From contig NZ_ABIC01000001.1 of the NCBI RefSeq assembly GCF_000172075.1, positions 62,001 through 126,000 of the forward strand: a DNA stretch of 64,000 nucleotides, written 5' to 3'. The DNA is from Shewanella benthica KT99. GTDB lineage: Bacteria > Pseudomonadota > Gammaproteobacteria > Enterobacterales > Shewanellaceae. The notes under the pieces are model-generated. The model made no database searches. It was not told the origin of the DNA and saw only the letters and a program-made list of their open reading frames with translations. The position numbers and the translations under genes are program-made. Shown one piece after another: positions 52,113 to 60,799 of this stretch. Position 1 is the first letter of the stretch. Every line of letters begins with the position of its first letter.

Positions 52113-54419
52113 ATGCAAACTTCGAAAGAGATACAGATAGCTAACCTAGGGTTTCCAAGAATTGGTCGTCAACGTGAGTTGAAGTTTGCTCAAGAGAAAT
52201 ATTGGCGTGGTGAGACCAGTCAGGCTGAGCTAAAACAAGTGGCTAAGGAGTTACGTCGTACTCATTGGGAGTGGCAGGCACAGGCCGGAGTTTCTTTGTT
52301 GCCCGTTGGCGATTTCGCCTTCTATGATCAGGTGCTGACGCTGAGTGCGACATTGAATGCCATTCCTGAGCGTCACAGAAACCAAGATGATGCTCATGTT
52401 GATCTCGATACCTTGTTTCGAGTCGCACGAGGCCGTGCACCATCGGGTAAAGATGCCCCCGCTGGCGAAATGACTAAATATTTCAATACTAACTATCACT
52501 ATATAGTGCCTGAGCTGACTGTAGACCAAGAGTTCAGTGTCGCGTATGAGCAGTTTTTTGAAGAAGTTGAAGAAGCCAAATCACTGGGCTATGCCGCCAA
52601 ACCAGTACTGCTAGGCCCGGTTTCTTACCTGTTTTTATCTAAGGCTGTTGGCAGTGATTTCGATAAACTTTCACTACTGCCTAAGCTCATTAACACCTAT
52701 GCAGACATCTTGGCTCGTTTCAGTGAGCAAGGCGTAGACTGGGTACAACTCGAAGAGCCTATTCTAGCCCTTGAACTTGATGCCGATTGGCAAGCCGCTA
52801 TTTCTTCTGCTTATGAGGAACTGAAGTCATCTGAGGTCAAGGTATTATTGGCGAGCTACTATGGCACCATAGCTCACCATCAAGCATTGGTTTCAGCCTT
52901 GCCTGTTGCTGGTCTGCATCTGGACTTAGTCACGGCTCCCGAGCAGCTTGCTGAATTTGCGGCAAACCTACAGCCTGAGCAGGTGCTCTCTTTAGGTGTG
53001 ATTAACGGTCGTAACGTATGGGCAGCAGATATTGACCTGATTGCCGAGCGCATCGCCCCTGTGGTGAACGACCTTAAGGGACGAGTGTGGATCTCTCCTT
53101 CTTGTTCACTGCTTCATAGTCCGGTGGATCTCGATGTTGAGACCGAGTTAGCTCCGGCGCTGAAGCAACAAGTCTCATTTGCAAAACAGAAGCTCTCTGA
53201 GCTGACACAACTGCATGCGCTACTTAGCGCTCCCGCGGACAGTGCCGCTAAAGTTGCAATAGACACCATAGTGGCAAGGTGTGTGGCGCGCCGAGAGGCA
53301 CGTGAAGAAGCCGCTGATCAGCAAGTTATCGACAGAGTCGCCGCGCTTAAAACTGATGATTATGAGCGTGATAGCGTGTTTGCTAACCGTCAATCTATAC
53401 AGCAGCAGAAGTTTAATTTACCCCTGTTACCTACGACAACCATAGGCTCGTTCCCACAGACTCCTGCTATTCGTGGCCTGCGTAGTCGCTGGCGTAAAGG
53501 TGAGATAACCCAAGAGTTTTATAATGACCAACTACGCCAGGTGACCAGAGATACGATTGAGCGTCAGCTTAAGTTAGGTATCGATGTATTGGTTCACGGT
53601 GAGGCCGAGCGTAACGACATGGTCGAGTATTTCGGCGAGCAGTTACAAGGTTTCGCCTTCACTAAGTTTGGTTGGGTGCAGAGCTATGGCTCACGCTGTG
53701 TTAAGCCGCCACTTATCTATGGTGATGTCTCACGTCCTAAGGCTATGACAGTCGAGTGGGCGCAGTACGCTCAGTCTCTGACAGACAAGCCTGTGAAAGG
53801 CATGCTAACGGGGCCGGTTACTATTTTGCATTGGTCATTTGCCCGTGAAGACATCAGCCGTGAAGCGATAGCGACTCAAATCGGTCTGGCCATTCGTGAT
53901 GAAGTCGTCGACCTGCAAAATGCGGGCATAGGCATCATTCAGATAGATGAGCCAGCCTTCCGTGAAGGCTTACCTTTGAAGAAGAGTGATTGGCAAGCTT
54001 ACCTTAAGTGGGCGGTTGATTCATTTAAGCTGAGTGCCGCAGGTGTCACCGACGAGACGCAGATCCACACTCACATGTGTTATAGCGAGTTCAATGAAAC
54101 CATCGCAGCGATAGCGGCCATGGACGCCGATGTGATCACTATCGAGACCTCGCGTTCTCGCATGGAGTTACTCACGGCCTTCGAAGATTTCGAATACCCC
54201 AATGAGATAGGTCCAGGCGTCTACGATATTCACACTCCAAACACGCCAACGGTGGATGAGATGGTTGAGCTTATCGAGAAAGCGGCCGACAAGATTGCCG
54301 TACGTCAGCTTTGGGTAAACCCGGATTGTGGCCTGAAAACCCGTACATGGGATGAAGTAGAGCCAGCCCTTAAGAACTTAGTTCAAGCGACTAAGTTGTT
54401 GAGAAGAAGGTTGGGTTAA
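52113..54419 (+). CDS. metE: Cobalamin-independent methionine synthase MetE
   Basis: 768 residues, the full size of MetE. The N-terminal domain starts IANLGFPRIGRQRELKFAQE; the C-terminal catalytic domain has PTTTIGSFPQT, EAERNDMVEYFGEQL, the Zn-binding HMCYSEF and NPDCGLKTR. It transfers the methyl group of 5-methyltetrahydrofolate (triglutamate) to homocysteine without B12. Intact and well conserved throughout. Controlled by the divergent MetR and probably MetJ. No B12 riboswitch was seen in its leader. Confidence 0.97.
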   Translation: MQTSKEIQIANLGFPRIGRQRELKFAQEKYWRGETSQAELKQVAKELRRTHWEWQAQAGVSLLPVGDFAFYDQVLTLSATLNAIPERHRNQDDAHVDLDTLFRVARGRAPSGKDAPAGEMTKYFNTNYHYIVPELTVDQEFSVAYEQFFEEVEEAKSLGYAAKPVLLGPVSYLFLSKAVGSDFDKLSLLPKLINTYADILARFSEQGVDWVQLEEPILALELDADWQAAISSAYEELKSSEVKVLLASYYGTIAHHQALVSALPVAGLHLDLVTAPEQLAEFAANLQPEQVLSLGVINGRNVWAADIDLIAERIAPVVNDLKGRVWISPSCSLLHSPVDLDVETELAPALKQQVSFAKQKLSELTQLHALLSAPADSAAKVAIDTIVARCVARREAREEAADQQVIDRVAALKTDDYERDSVFANRQSIQQQKFNLPLLPTTTIGSFPQTPAIRGLRSRWRKGEITQEFYNDQLRQVTRDTIERQLKLGIDVLVHGEAERNDMVEYFGEQLQGFAFTKFGWVQSYGSRCVKPPLIYGDVSRPKAMTVEWAQYAQSLTDKPVKGMLTGPVTILHWSFAREDISREAIATQIGLAIRDEVVDLQNAGIGIIQIDEPAFREGLPLKKSDWQAYLKWAVDSFKLSAAGVTDETQIHTHMCYSEFNETIAAIAAMDADVITIETSRSRMELLTAFEDFEYPNEIGPGVYDIHTPNTPTVDEMVELIEKAADKIAVRQLWVNPDCGLKTRTWDEVEPALKNLVQATKLLRRRLG

Positions 54420-54490
54420 ATAAGCCATAAGTTCAATACAGGGCAGAGAAAGCTGTAAGCGATAAGGTCAAGCTAAGGCTGAGAAGTAAC

Positions 54491-54520
54491 GAGTTCCTAG
54501 GTTCTAGATCCTAGGAACTC
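54491..54520. repeat. CTAG-rich palindrome, copy 3
   Basis: GAGTTCCTAGGTTCT joined to AGATCCTAGGAACTC: a 30-bp palindrome with only one mismatched pair. It may terminate transcription from metE and from the opposite gene. Confidence 0.85.
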
Positions 54521-54557
54521 GTAGCCAGCGTCGAATAGGACGAAGTCCGTCAATTCT

Positions 54558-55770
54558 TTAATCTAATGGCGTCAATCCCGCGTAATGTATTCCCGAAAGA
54601 TGTGCCATCTCTCTGTGCCAGGTGGCTAAGTCTTCTTGGTTAAAATCACTCAAACTATGGTGGCCGCAGGCGCGGGCCATGACCTGCATTAGCTCTACCG
54701 ATGCATTGAAAAAGTTGGCGAGCTGCATCGATGCCTTATCGATATTGAGTTTCTTCCTCAGTTCCGGGTTCTGTGTGGCTATGCCTGAAGGGCAGTTGTT
54801 GGTGTGACACATGCGTGCGGCCACACAACCTATAGCCTGCATGGCGCTATTAGAGATGGCGACGCCGTCTGCGCCTAAGGCCATGGCTTTGACGAAATCC
54901 ATGGGGACACGTATTCCGCCGGTGATGATTAAGGTGACTTTGCCACTGGCACCTTTTTCATCTAAATATCGACGTGCGCGCTAAGGCTGGGATAGTGGGT
55001 ACGCTGATATGGTCGCGGAACATCTCCGGAGCCGCACCAGCTCCGCCGCCGCCATCTAATATGATGTAATCGGCGGTGGCGTTCAGGGCAAACTGGATGT
55101 CACGTTCGATATGGTTGGCACTGAGTTTAAACCCTATGGGTACGCCGCCACTGATCTCACGTACGCGCTCGGCGAAGCGCTTAAAGTCGCATGAATTATT
55201 GAGTTCCTTAAAGGTGGGTGGTGATATGGCTGGCTGACCTTCGGGAATGCCTCTTACTTGTGAAATCTTCCCCCGATTTTTTATTCCCGGTAGGTGACCT
55301 CCTGTGCCTGTCTTTGCCCCTTGTCCGCCTTTGAAGTGAAAGGCTTGAATAGAATGTAGTAGCTCTTCACTATAGCCAAACTTGGCGCTGGCGAGTTCAT
55401 AGAAGTAGCGGGAGTTTTGTGCCTGTTCCTCGGGGAGCATGCCACCTTCGCCAGAGCATATTCCTGTGCCTACGAGCTCCGCACCTATAGCCAGGGCTGT
55501 TTTAGCTTCTTCGGAAAGCGCACCAAAACTCATGTCTGATACAAACAGTGGGATCTTGAGCTTAAGCGGCTTACGGGCTTCGGGCCCTATGATCAGTTCA
55601 GTCGATACTGCCTGGTCTTCCTGTAATGGCTTAGTCGCCATCTGAGCCGTCATTATCTGGATATCATCCCAGTGAGGCAGTAGATGACGGGGAACCCCCA
55701 TGGAGGTAATGGGGCCATGATGGCCAAGTTTTGACAGACCATCTCGGGAGAGTTGGTGGATAAACTCCAC
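54558..55770 (-). pseudogene. FMN-binding glutamate-synthase-like protein, single frameshift
   Basis: A GTG at 55770 with AGAGGA opens a frame starting EFIHQLSRDGLSKLGHHGPI, with SDMSFGALSEEAKTALAIGA and FHFKGGQGAKTGTGGHLPGI (FMN/glutamate synthase core) and DYIILDGGGGAGAAPEMFRD. At about 54980 one base is missing in a GCGCGC run: the expected ALARARRYLDEKG becomes ALARTSIFR-stop. The second frame continues GKVTLIITGGIRVPMDFVKA and CHTNNCPSGIATQ to 54558. All parts of a protein of about 400 residues are present, so either a recent mutation or a sequencing error. Sits in an operon with the CDGSH protein. Confidence 0.85.
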
Positions 55771-55781
55771 CGTAGGTTCCT

Positions 55782-56099
55782 CTAGTGTGGCATGGCGTCG
55801 GATTTGAGACCGGGTCCCTCTTTGCCTACCTGTTTGACGGTGAACTGCTTATGAGTGCCGTCACAAAAGGGGGCATTAGCCGTGTGCTTGCAGACGCAAA
55901 GATATGCATCGCCATCTTGTTCTGCGGTGAAGGCCTTAGGCTTAAATGAAGTGCCTGCATGTGAGCCATCGCAGAAGGGTTGCTGCTTAGATTGGCCGCA
56001 GGCACAGAAGTAATACTCCTGACCCTTGGTGAGTTCGACTTTCTTAGGTTTATTGTCTGCAATAATCGGCTTTGCATCAGTAGAATCTGGCTTGCTCAT
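55782..56099 (-). CDS. Double CDGSH iron-sulfur protein
   Basis: 105 residues with two CDGSH motifs: CACGQSKQQPFCDGSH and CVCKHTANAPFCDGTH, each a three-Cys one-His [2Fe-2S] site. Tandem CDGSH proteins of bacteria are small electron carriers or sensors of redox or iron-sulfur status. The gene ends 11 bp before the start of the glutamate-synthase-like gene and in the same direction, so the CDGSH protein may be a partner that supplies electrons to it. Confidence 0.9.
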   Translation of the reverse strand: MSKPDSTDAKPIIADNKPKKVELTKGQEYYFCACGQSKQQPFCDGSHAGTSFKPKAFTAEQDGDAYLCVCKHTANAPFCDGTHKQFTVKQVGKEGPGLKSDAMPH

Positions 56100-56358
56100 A
56101 CCTTCTCCTTGGCTATTTTCAACTTTATTAGATGAATTAGGCTTAAGTGACTATCACGGCTCTTATTGTGATTTCACTTACTTTTATAGAAATAGTCACC
56201 TGTAATCGCGGGGATAGTAAATGTACTGTGTTTAATCAATATCCTTATAAACATAACCTAAAATATGACCATGTGTTATGCAATAGCTTGTTTTTTATTC
56301 ATTTAGTGAGAATGAAAATCGATTGAGAAAATAAAAATATTTTTTATGAACTATTTTT
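56100..56358. other. AT-rich divergent region between the CDGSH gene and the scs relic
   Basis: No gene supported. Presumably contains the promoter for the leftward operon and formerly that for scsB. Confidence 0.4.
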
Positions 56359-58192
56359 GCCGCCTCGACTGGCTGGCTCACTAACCCCCATCATCCGCCG
56401 GTGAAGGTACGCTTGATGTTGACCAGGGAGCTAGATCCAGTCACTAAGGCTATGCCTGCGGTACTGGAAGTTAAGCTTGATGGGGACTGGAAGACCTATT
56501 GGCGTAGCCCGGGAGAGGGGGGGGTGCCCCTAGTATTAAGTGGGACAAGTCCACGAATCTACAGGACGTGGATTGGTCATGGCCGGCACCGCAGCAGTTT
56601 TCCTTGTTAGGCATGCAGACTTTTGGTTATCAAGGGGAAGTCACTTTTCCCTTGCTGCTGATCTTAGATGATATTGAAGCAGATACTCGACTGCATGGCA
56701 AGTTCACCTTGTCTTCGTGTACCACCATTTGTGTGCTCACGGATTATGAGATCAACTTGGATATCGAGCCTGGTACTCTTAAGGCCGACACCGATGCCAT
56801 GTTCGCCTATAACAGGGCGGTTTCTAGTGTGCCATTGAAGGTGACAGCACAAGACGCCGACTCCGCAATCAAGCTAGGTTGGGACAGTGGCAAGTCACAG
56901 CTGGAAGTGGTGCTCGACAGCACTCACTGGCGTCAGCCTAAGCTGATCATAGATGGCGAGCCGGATACGGTCTTCAAGCTAGTGAGTGTCAACAAGAGAG
57001 AAGCAAGTGATGTCGGTGAAGTCGAGAAAATCGTCGCTATCTTCGATGCTAGCAGCTGGCTGGGTGAGCCTGAATTACTGGGTAAAAGTTTGCGTGTCAC
57101 TGTGGTCGATTCCCAGCGTGCGTTGGAATACTCATCTGAGGTGAAACCAACCCAAATCATCGCCCAGGGCTCATCTCTGCTTAAAATGATGCTTATTGCC
57201 TTGATTGGTGGCTTGATACTCAATGTGATGCCCTGTGTGTTACCCGTATTGGGCATGAAGTTAAGCTCAGTGATCGCGGCGCCGGATCTTGAACGTAATC
57301 AAATTCGTCAGCAATTTATCGCCTCGGCGCTGGGGATCTTGGTCTCTTTCTGGTTACTGGCGGGCTTTATCCTGATGCTCAAGTTTACCGGACAGGCCAT
57401 AGGCTGGGGACTGCGGTAGCCTTTGCCCTTGGCGCAGATACCATCAGCCTGTTGGTGATCTTCACAGCTTTGGCTTTGGGCATGGCACTACCTTGGTTGT
57501 TGGTGGCGGCGTTCCCTCAGATCGCTAACTACTTCCCTAAACCCGGTCGCTGGATGAGTGTGGTTAAGGTCATCTTCTCGGTATTACTGCTGATCACTAG
57601 CTTGTGGCTCATCAGCTTATTGAGCAATTTCCTACCTACTGGCTATCTGTTTGTCACAGCAGCTGTCTTGTTGGTGACCTTCTTCATATTTATGGCAAAA
57701 ACGATTGGCTCCGCCGCAGTCGTGGCGACGTTTAGTATCACGCTTATCTTTGCCGCCATAGGCGCCTTTATGACATCAGCGCAATGGGCGAAACCCTTGC
57801 CCACAGATCTGGTGTGGACTCCATTAAACGAAGAGGTGATAGCCGAGCAAGTGGCCGAGGGTAAGACGATTTTTGTCGATGTGACTGCCGACTGGTGTAT
57901 CAGCTGTAAGGCCAATAAGGTGGGGGTGATATTGCAAGATCCTGTCTATAGCCAGCTCAAGCAAGACAATCTTCTGACCATGAAAGGAGATTGGACTAAG
58001 CCATCCGAGTACATCACTAACTATTTGCAGCGGCATAACCGTTTCGGTGTGCCATTTAATGTGGTTTACGGCCCTGGGGCACCCAATGGCATCCAGTTAC
58101 CTGTGATCTTATCTACACAAGGGGTGTTAGCAGCGATTGAGCGTGCATCGATAGCACCTACGGCTGCGGCCGAGCAGAGAATTAAACAATAA
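56359..58192 (+). pseudogene. scsB: ScsB/DsbD-like membrane thiol reductase, broken
   Basis: No proper start remains: a stop precedes FAASTGWLTNPHHPPVKVRL, the beginning of the mature N-terminal domain. A one-base loss in a C-run near 56528 breaks the frame; it resumes at WDKSTNLQDVDWSWPAPQQF and runs through SSCTTICVLTDYEI and the first membrane helices (GGLILNVMPCVLPVLGMKLS) to GQAIGWG at about 57412. There the sequence jumps to TAVAFALGADTISLLVIFTA in another frame, so about 60-80 residues, with the second membrane Cys motif (ATPCSAPFLG in relatives), are deleted. The C-terminal thioredoxin part (DVTADWCISCKANK) is intact but has no start. Confidence 0.8.
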
Positions 58193-58311
58193 GCTTGTGA
58201 GTATTCGTGTGTTTTACCTAAATTAGACACAGGTTAATCAAACGCATTTATGGCTCAAGGTGAGGCAGTTAGTCATCTTGAGCCAGCCAAAGTATTAGGA
58301 ATATTAAGCTG

Positions 58312-58434
58312 ATGAGAAACTTAGGCATAGGCGGTACCCCAAGCATGATTTTTAGCGACAAGGTTATTCCAGGACTGGTGTCTTATGGTGTGCTCAAAGA
58401 GCAGCTTGAAGAAGTAATAGAGGTGAAAGGATAA
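58312..58434 (+). pseudogene. scsC: ScsC/DsbA-like C-terminal remnant
   Basis: Forty codons, ending in TAA at 58432-58434: RNLGIGGTPSMIFSDKVIPG then LVSYGVLKEQLEEVIEVKG. GTPSMIFSDK..PG is the cis-Pro loop and last strands of DsbA/ScsC-type thioredoxins. The N-terminal 170 residues with the CxxC are missing. Placed between scsB and scsD, where scsC belongs. Confidence 0.7.
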
Positions 58435-58988
58435 TGAGTGACCAAGATAAGGACAATGATAAGAATAAGCTTGATACCGTGGCGCTCACTCCTCTGAGAA
58501 GGGCCTTCGGCTGGCTTAAGCAAATCGCCCTGTTTATGCTGTTTTCCATAGTGATCACCGGAGTGATGGACATCTGGCGTGGTAAGGATATTTCAAGGGA
58601 TAACCTGCCAGATATCAAAGGCATGACCTTGAGCGGGACAGATATCGATATTGATGCCTTGAGCCAAGATCAGGCGGTATTGGTGTATTTCTGGGGGATC
58701 TGGTGTCCGGTGTGTAACTTTGTCAGTCCGGCTGTGGATACCATGGCCAGCATGTACCCAGTAGTCACAGTGGCGATGAACTCGGGACCCGATGACAAGA
58801 TGGTTAAATACCTTCAGCATAAGGGCTATGAGTTTGAAACTATCAACGACAGTAATAATGACATTGCCCGTGATTGGTCGGTGCAGCTGACGCCGACCTT
58901 GATGGTGTTTAAAGATGGCGAGCTGAAATACTACACCACAGGTTTTACTAGCCTACCTGGGATGTGGTGGCGCATGCTCTTGTCATAG
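58434..58988 (+). CDS. scsD: ScsD-like membrane-tethered thioredoxin
   Basis: 184 residues. A charged cytoplasmic start (MSDQDKDNDKNKLDTVAL) and one membrane anchor (about 30-48) place a thioredoxin domain in the periplasm: LVYFWGIWCPVCNFVSPAVD has the active-site CPVC, and TPTLMVFKDGELKYYTTGFT the cis-Pro loop. ScsD homologues are part of the ScsBCD set for copper tolerance and disulfide repair. Its ATG overlaps the scsC stop (TAATG). Apparently intact although its partners are broken. Confidence 0.85.
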   Translation: MSDQDKDNDKNKLDTVALTPLRRAFGWLKQIALFMLFSIVITGVMDIWRGKDISRDNLPDIKGMTLSGTDIDIDALSQDQAVLVYFWGIWCPVCNFVSPAVDTMASMYPVVTVAMNSGPDDKMVKYLQHKGYEFETINDSNNDIARDWSVQLTPTLMVFKDGELKYYTTGFTSLPGMWWRMLLS

Positions 58989-59012
58989 CTGCATCATTTT
59001 TGCCTGAATTAA

Positions 59013-59411
59013 TTAGGGGCGATATCGCTTATCTATGATGAAGCTGAGCTTGGTGCCTAACTGAGATGAGCTGTCGTCAAATTGATATTTTATATGCCCT
59101 TGTGCCACCTGATCGCCATTAATTGCAATCAGTTGATAGGTGACTAGGCCTGTTTTCTCCTGAGGGGGGAAATAGATGGTTTGGCGGCTATTAGCCTTGA
59201 TGGGCTCAAAGATGATCTGGCTTGTCGGCAGGTTAAAAATAACTTGGTAAAAGCTTCTGTCAGAGTGATTTCTGACAAAAATTTGCGGCGAGAGAAAGTG
59301 ATAAGCGATACCGCTTACAATGATCATCAAACAAAAAGCTAACCCTAATCTTCTTTTCATATTGCGCAATCGTGCCCTTGCTAAGTGGGTGACTCTAGTC
59401 TTTGGCAACAT
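59013..59411 (-). CDS. Hypothetical single-pass membrane protein
   Basis: 132 residues (115 if the ATG at 59360, MKRRLGLAFCL, is used). One N-terminal membrane segment (LGLAFCLMIIVSGIAYHFL) is followed by about 85 periplasmic residues with a beta pattern (FVRNHSDRSFYQVIFNLPTS; GLVTYQLIAINGDQVAQGHI). No family is recognised; the arrangement of NHSDRSF and a beta-sandwich is like small accessory proteins such as the FixG/CcoG C-terminal domain. Ends 24 bp from the scsD stop, convergent. Confidence 0.6.
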   Translation of the reverse strand: MLPKTRVTHLARARLRNMKRRLGLAFCLMIIVSGIAYHFLSPQIFVRNHSDRSFYQVIFNLPTSQIIFEPIKANSRQTIYFPPQEKTGLVTYQLIAINGDQVAQGHIKYQFDDSSSQLGTKLSFIIDKRYRP

Positions 59412-59840
59412 CAGGTTAGCTTAAATCCCCCAGCGTAGCAAAATGTTGAAAATACCCATCTTTCGACCTGACTTTGAGCGCCTACTTCTAAGGATCGCTA
59501 GAAAATACTCAGTGCTTGATGGGGATACTTATTCCTTTTATAACGGAGAGCGAAAAGCTGATTAAAATAATGGGTAAAACTATAGTGAACTTAGCGGGAA
59601 GCGGTTGAATTATCAACAGCTAAAGGAATGATGAGTCAATATTTACTAAGGTAATATTTTAGGAAGGGAGGACGTTTTACTTTGTAATAGAAACGGCTGG
59701 ATTCCGGCCACAAGCATGCCGGAATGACGTATGGTTTTTTGTTTTTTGTTTTGTTGCTTGTGGTTTAGTCGTCATCCTGAACTCGTTTCAGGATTCAGCT
59801 TGAATGCTTTCTCAGTTTGCACAGTCATTCTGAAGGGGTA
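59412..59840. other. Intergenic region with a dispersed palindrome
   Basis: No gene supported. Holds the 33-bp palindromic repeat copy 2 (59697-59729) and GTCATCCTGAACTCG...TTTCAGGATTCAG near 59769-59798, a similar inverted repeat. Confidence 0.5.
59697..59729. repeat. Dispersed 33-bp palindromic repeat, copy 2
   Basis: CTGGATTCCGGC...GCCGGAATGACG as at 34514-34546; central bases differ (CACAAGCAT against TAACAAGAT). Confidence 0.85.
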
Positions 59841-60413
59841 ATACCATTCCGAGTAAGTATCTGAGCATTCAGCGGGAGTTCAAAGCGCTGTAGGCAAGGT
59901 CTATATATTGCTCCTCGGTAACAGCTCCTGCGTTACTCTACCTCCTATATCCCTATAGTCGTGCAATATAGACATTCACCACATCCATGTGGCTTGCGAA
60001 TATTTGAAGCTAATAGTTATTCTCGGCAACAAGCTCCTGCGTTGCTCTCGATAATTGCTCCGGCATTATTCTACCTTCACCCGTCCATGGGCTCGTACCT
60101 CCTGCATCTGACCTCCAGGGTCTTAAGCGTTCCATACGCTTTCAAGACATTTCCCATATCCCTATGGGTCAGGGAAATGTCATATTTTGTATGGAACAAA
60201 ATAGACCATGCAGTCGTATATCGAGAACATTCAACCTAGCATAAAGGGCTTTGCCCTTTTCTTTAAACATCAGCCGCACTGCGTGAGGCTCTCAGCGTTT
60301 CCACTTCGGTGTTACATTGACTTAAAAGGGAATAACCATTTCCTCATCAATGCGCCTTGAATTGAAAAAACTGAGAGTCTCTGAACTGACCAGATACTTA
60401 TATGGAATGGTAT
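59841..60413. mobile_element. 573-bp MITE-like element with 23-bp terminal inverted repeats
   Basis: Left end ATACCATTCC-GAG-TAAGTATCTG (59841-59863) matches the reverse complement of the right end (60391-60413, ATACCATTCC-ATA-TAAGTATCTG) at 20 of 23 positions. The interior has repeated words (AGCTCCTGCGTT(A/G)CTCT twice) and several short hairpins such as CCCGTCCATGGGC, and contains no transposase. A 92-codon frame inside (59961-60239) has no protein character. Confidence 0.75.
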
Positions 60414-60531
60414 AAGAAGCTAGGTTCTGATAGCTCTCCTATACTGAGTTGGGCAGAGTGTTGTTTTGCTCTTGCTCTATTACCTGTAATAACCCGTACT
60501 CGCGCAATCACTGGATCACCCGGAGCTAGCC

Positions 60532-60741
60532 ATGAGCCATACCTATAAAGTAATTGAACTAGTGGGATCTTCGCCTATCAGTTCGGATGAAGCGATCAAA
60601 AATGCCGTCACTGCTGCGGGGCAGAGCTTGAAGCATCTCAGGTGGTTTGAGGTGATTGAGACTCGGGGACATCTGGAGGCAGGCTTGATCGCGCATTGGC
60701 AGGTGACCATCAAGGTCGGATTTACGATAGAGGATAATTAG
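60532..60741 (+). CDS. Dodecin flavin-binding protein
   Basis: 69 residues, the size of dodecins. [40 protein letters not shown] with the flavin-stacking Trp, and [13 protein letters not shown] match the family. Dodecins form hollow 12-subunit shells that store or buffer FMN/riboflavin. GGAG(C) lies 8 bases before the ATG. Standalone gene after the MITE-like element. Confidence 0.93.
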   Translation: MSHTYKVIELVGSSPISSDEAIKNAVTAAGQSLKHLRWFEVIETRGHLEAGLIAHWQVTIKVGFTIEDN

Positions 60742-60759
60742 GCTCGAGTTGCGAGTTGC

Positions 60760-60789
60760 GAGTTTCTAGGAGCTAGAACCTAGGAACTT
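60760..60789. repeat. CTAG-rich palindrome, copy 4
   Basis: GAGTTTCTAGGAGCT followed by AGAACCTAGGAACTT; same family as 39483, 39804 and 54491, between convergent dodecin and queG. Confidence 0.7.
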
Positions 60790-60799
60790 GCTCCTGCCT

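Noticed and set aside
59961..60239. 92-codon frame inside the MITE-like element
   Set aside because: It lies across hairpins and repeats of the element, has unusual composition (many Pro, Ser, His, Tyr) and no ribosome site.
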